Of a stretch of 64,000 nt of DNA, positions 60,579 to 64,000 are shown one piece after another. Numbering within the stretch: position 1 is the first letter of the stretch; each line of letters begins with the position of its first letter. This DNA comes from Paramacrobiotus metropolitanus (Eukaryota; Tardigrada; Eutardigrada; Parachela; Macrobiotidae), in NCBI RefSeq assembly GCF_019649055.1, contig NW_026570250.1:310001-374000 (forward strand), written 5' to 3'. The position numbers and the translations under genes are program-made. Under the pieces are notes generated by a model. The model had not been told where the DNA came from. It was given only the letters and a program-made list of their open reading frames with translations, and made no database searches.

Positions 60579-62566
60579 ATGAAGAAAATGAACTTTTATG
60601 AATGTGTTATCACTACGTTTCTTTCCTTTTCTATCTTTGTTAAGGTCAACGGATTGTATAACGTTGATATGCAGATGACAAAATGGGCAAAAAACGAAAT
60701 TCCTTTTTACATCGACAAAGGATATGGTAAGTACTCGTATCTCCACTAAGCCACTTTATTGTAGTTTGTACTGATTGTCCAGTGTCCATGCTGCGTGACC
60801 TTCCAGACATTTGTTCTTGCAGATGCTGAGCAAATCAAGCTCATCCGACTGGCGATGGTGAGAGTTATGTCGGAGGTGGATATGTGCGTTAACTTTGTTG
60901 AGGTGCCTGCAAATTCCCCGAAATATAAAATCCGGATAACCCCATTCAGCTCGGATGCTAACATACGGTAAAAATTACAGAATGAAATATCGTAATTCCC
61001 AAAAACCATTTTGACTGCGACTATACGACATTTAACCAATACACTGCATGTAAAAACCGCTATCTTGTGTAGTAGTGTAGCGGCTATTCACAGTTTTGAT
61101 TCGGTTTAATACTTTTATTGCTGTTAAATTCCAGGCCGCAAATCGCAAAGTATTGCCGTTCTTATGCCGGAAAGGTCATAGCTAACGAACGCAAAAACAA
61201 AATGGAACAGGACATGGTGCTCTCATACGGTCCGGGAGGATGCTTCGACGGGACTCTGCACTCACTGATGAAGTTTTTTGCTATCGCGCTTGGCAAACGG
61301 AACGAGCACCAAGGGAAACTGCGCGACCGCTTTCTGCAGACGATCCAGAATAACATTGTGCCCGGTAAAGAGCTTGTTTGGCACAGCTGCTGTTTGACCG
61401 GTAATTACAGAATTGGCGTGGTATTGTTTCAGAAATGCTTTCTGCCTACCGTGTGTACACAGACGACGAAGCTGGCACCAGTCACAGTTGCCAATACGAC
61501 TACTGTAGGTAATGGAAACGCAACGCAGTCTGCATTGAAGTACCGATACTTGGGAAACTAATACAAATTCAAAGCTCACAACTGGTGTTTTGTAACTTTA
61601 GTATTACCCACAATCAGCCATCCGACTTCGCGAAACCTGGTACCAATGCTTTCACTGTTCCATATCCTCCATTTTATATTCCCAAATTAGATCAGCTTTC
61701 GGCCTGTGATTGCATCGAAATTAAATGGATGTATGGATGTGATTATAACAGCTGCCGCAATTGTGAGTTAGCTAACTGCATATTCATCGTTTGCCTATCG
61801 GTAGTAACTTCGAAATAATGGTGAAAGCAGTTATTTTTAATTTGCTGATGATTCGGTTATCTAGTTGATTGCGCCACTGTGACGACTACTACCGCACCAT
61901 CGAACATATCCACCGTAGCAACTACGGTTTCATCGGATACTTCAGGTGGCCCCACAATCTGCTTCTCTACACCATCGGTAACAAGTGACACAACCATGAC
62001 CTTTACCACAACCTTGCCGTCGACGACGTCATCGCCCACAACACCGAGCTCTGCTGGTTCTCTTCCTTGCACGACGGTTGCTGTTCCAACTGGCACCACC
62101 CCTCCACCACCCCCACCAAACGGAGCTGCTGAATCAGATTTCTTCGGTAAGCGATCACCGAAAATATTATACATCGCGATCGCATTGTTCCAGTAAATTT
62201 GAAAATCAAGGACACTTCTTGCTTTTTAATTCTCCATAATGACCTTTTACTGTTTTTAAACGCTCACTATTTCGCTACGATAGGGATGCCGGACGCTCGG
62301 TCCCGATCGTTCACGGGAATGAATCACTTGCGAACTATTAATGCCGACCGGGATTTCGTGAAATGGGCGGATAACACTATTCGTTATTATCTGGATCCTT
62401 CCTACAGTATGTGAATGTTCCTGACAATGTTAATTACCGCAGAAATGAATTACAGTTTGGAGCTGTTTTTTTGTCTGACAGATTTTTCTTATTGGATTGT
62501 TTGTGTCCAGTACAATATCGGATCGGTGCATGTACATATATGAATCGCATATATTAGCGAATCGGT

Positions 62567-62600
<34 letters not shown>

Positions 62601-63993
62601 AAATATATAATATCGGATCGGTGTATGTATATAAAATACGCAACCGTAACACTTTCTTTTAGTTTGTTGAATCTGTCTTTCCCAGGTCCTACACAACAAG
62701 CGAAGATAAGAGACGCAATTTCCAGAGTTATGGGTGACTTGAACGGATTTATTCGATTTATCGAGGTGTCGCCGGCTGATCCATCGTACAAATTGAAAAT
62801 TACTCCAACGGAATATCCTGGGTAAATGTGGAAAATTTTTCCCTATTAGAGGCGATCGTGTACACTCTATAAACATCTGATCTTTGTCCAGCATACAAAA
62901 CAATGGAGGATGTCGGACATTCCCGGGAGTTTACTACCCGTTTGTGGCATCCAATCAAAAAGAACAGCGACTGATTTTAACTTCCGGAGGGAATGGGTGT
63001 TTAGAGGGAAATATTGGCAAGGTCATGAAGTTTTTCGTTATTGTGCTTGGTAGAAGGAATGAGCATCAACGTCCGGATCGCGATGATTTTATACAAGTCG
63101 ATTTTACCAAGATTCAGCCAGGTGAAATTTTTAAAATATTTTTTGCAGTTTGACTTTAAATGTCATCCGAATAATTAAACGACACCAATATGCGTATAAT
63201 TTGAAAAAAAAATTATTCCGGATTTTTGTTTTACAGAATGGCGGCAAGCATACGAAAAATACACAAGTGGTGTGAATGTGACGCTGTTGCGGTACCCTTA
63301 TGATTATTGCTCTATTACTCATAACGAAATGACAGCATATGCCGTAGCCGGAAACAATGCTTTCACAATTAAAAGCAACCAGATCAGCAGAATTCCCAGA
63401 ATGGACCGGTTGAGCGAATACGACTGCAAAATTATCTGCCTGGTTTACGGATGCCCGACAACCTCCTGCGGAACCTGTAAGGCCCGAGATATTTTTCAAA
63501 AAAATTTTGTAATTGTACACGTACACAATGTAACACAATTATTTTGTGGTTTCCAACAGTTACCTGTACGGATAACGGTATAAATGGACAGTCTCCGGTC
63601 CCGGGCGTTCCCACTGGTCAGACAGCACTTCCGGTCACCGTTAGCAATAACGGTACGATGACGACGGTGTGTTATACACTACCGCCCTCGTTATCGGATT
63701 CCACGTTCACGGCTACTACGTTGATTCCGTCGACTGTTGCGTCCACTGCTAGCACCGCTCTGGCTATCACAACCTGTCCTCCCAGTGGCCCGACTACTGT
63801 ATCTCCAGCCGGCTTTGATTCGTCGACTCCGTCAGCATCTTCTAGCACTTTCGTGAGGTAATACTCATAGTTATTTATTATTGGTACTTATGCATTTTTT
63901 ATCAGCAGTATTTTGTTCAAACCTTGTTGCGGTAGTTTTGAAGCTGACTCCTACAAATCGCTGGATTTATATGGCGCAAGCAGTTTTTGTTAA
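60579..63993 (+). CDS. Secreted double astacin-like protein, both modules without the zinc site (12 exons)
   Basis: Exons 60579-60726, 60823-60967, 61135-61364, 61433-61508, 61602-61762, 61865-62146, 62284-62406, 62686-62821, 62892-63121, 63237-63476, 63560-63857 and 63936-63993 give 708 residues. A signal peptide (residues 1-25) precedes an M12A-like module (IPFYIDKGY...CVNFVEV...GGCFDG...YDYCSITHN...LSACDC...MYGC), then a Thr/Ser/Pro mucin-like linker, then a second module with the same landmarks and a second Ser/Thr tail. Where astacins have HExxHxxGxxH, the modules read KFFAIALGKRN (from residue 144) and KFFVIVLGRRN. All three zinc histidines and the catalytic Glu are replaced, and the Met-turn SIMHY is SITHN. 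Proteolysis is therefore not expected. A binding, inhibitory or structural matrix role is inferred. Exon 6 could alternatively read through to a stop at 62196, giving a one-module form. Confidence 0.82.
62515..62640. repeat. (TA)n microsatellite flanked by a short direct repeat, in an intron of the astacin-like gene
   Basis: A TA-rich run (about 62566-62610) sits between two near-identical segments, ATATCGGATCGGTGCATGTA and ATATCGGATCGGTGTATGTA. It lies in the intron before exon 8. Confidence 0.85.
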
Positions 63994-64000
63994 TTTGCCA

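Noticed and set aside
61257-61309. A His followed by Ser (TLHSLM) in module 1 that might be taken for a remnant of the HExxH motif.
   Set aside because: Anchoring on the downstream R-x-D-R-D and LG positions places the former zinc site at KFFAI..., not at HSLM. Module 2 has no His there.
1-64000. CRISPR arrays, bacterial operons, rRNA genes or prophage.
   Set aside because: No regularly spaced repeat-spacer array, Shine-Dalgarno-led gene strings or rRNA-like sequence was seen. The gene structure is eukaryotic throughout.

Overview
The window reads as nuclear DNA of a small invertebrate. Coding exons are short to medium with GT/AG introns of about 60-1,300 bases, AT-rich intergenic DNA carries AATAAA signals, and the gene content is chitin-binding extracellular proteins, an astacin-like protein, soluble guanylate cyclase and TCTP. 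A chitin-bearing ecdysozoan is likely. A tardigrade would fit the compact genes and chitin-binding proteins, but nothing here proves the phylum. All spliced models were built by hand from splice sites and reading phase. In every complete spliced model the summed exon length is divisible by three.

Layout: (1) 1-312 minus, start of a secreted peptide precursor running off the left edge. (2) 2,900-3,613 plus, a single-exon secreted GIN-domain (DUF2807) protein, a family best known from bacteria. (3) 4,882-43,242 plus, four consecutive same-strand genes for secreted proteins with CBM14 (peritrophin-A) chitin-binding domains: A (545 aa, 1 domain), B (1,149 aa, 9), C (1,694 aa, 10) and D (2,814 aa, 18), 38 domains in total, joined by Gln/Asn/Pro- or Thr/Ala-rich linkers. 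One intron of B holds a 5'-truncated non-LTR retrotransposon fragment. (4) 46,538-52,706 plus, a soluble guanylate cyclase beta-1 subunit, convergent with (5) 53,251-56,356 minus, an F-box protein with WD-like repeats. Each has a TA-flanked inverted-repeat element in one intron. (6) 57,763-59,580 plus, TCTP. (7) 60,579-63,993 plus, a secreted protein with two astacin-like modules that have both lost the zinc-binding motif.

Genes A-D, and perhaps the astacin-like protein, point to an extracellular matrix or cuticle role: many weak chitin contacts spaced along disordered linkers. The guanylate cyclase, F-box and TCTP genes are ordinary housekeeping or signalling genes. The most unusual signals are the double non-catalytic astacin, the repeated joint loss of one cysteine pair (C2 and C6) in particular CBM14 domains, and the GIN-domain gene. 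I found no CRISPR array, operon or prokaryote-type defence system.
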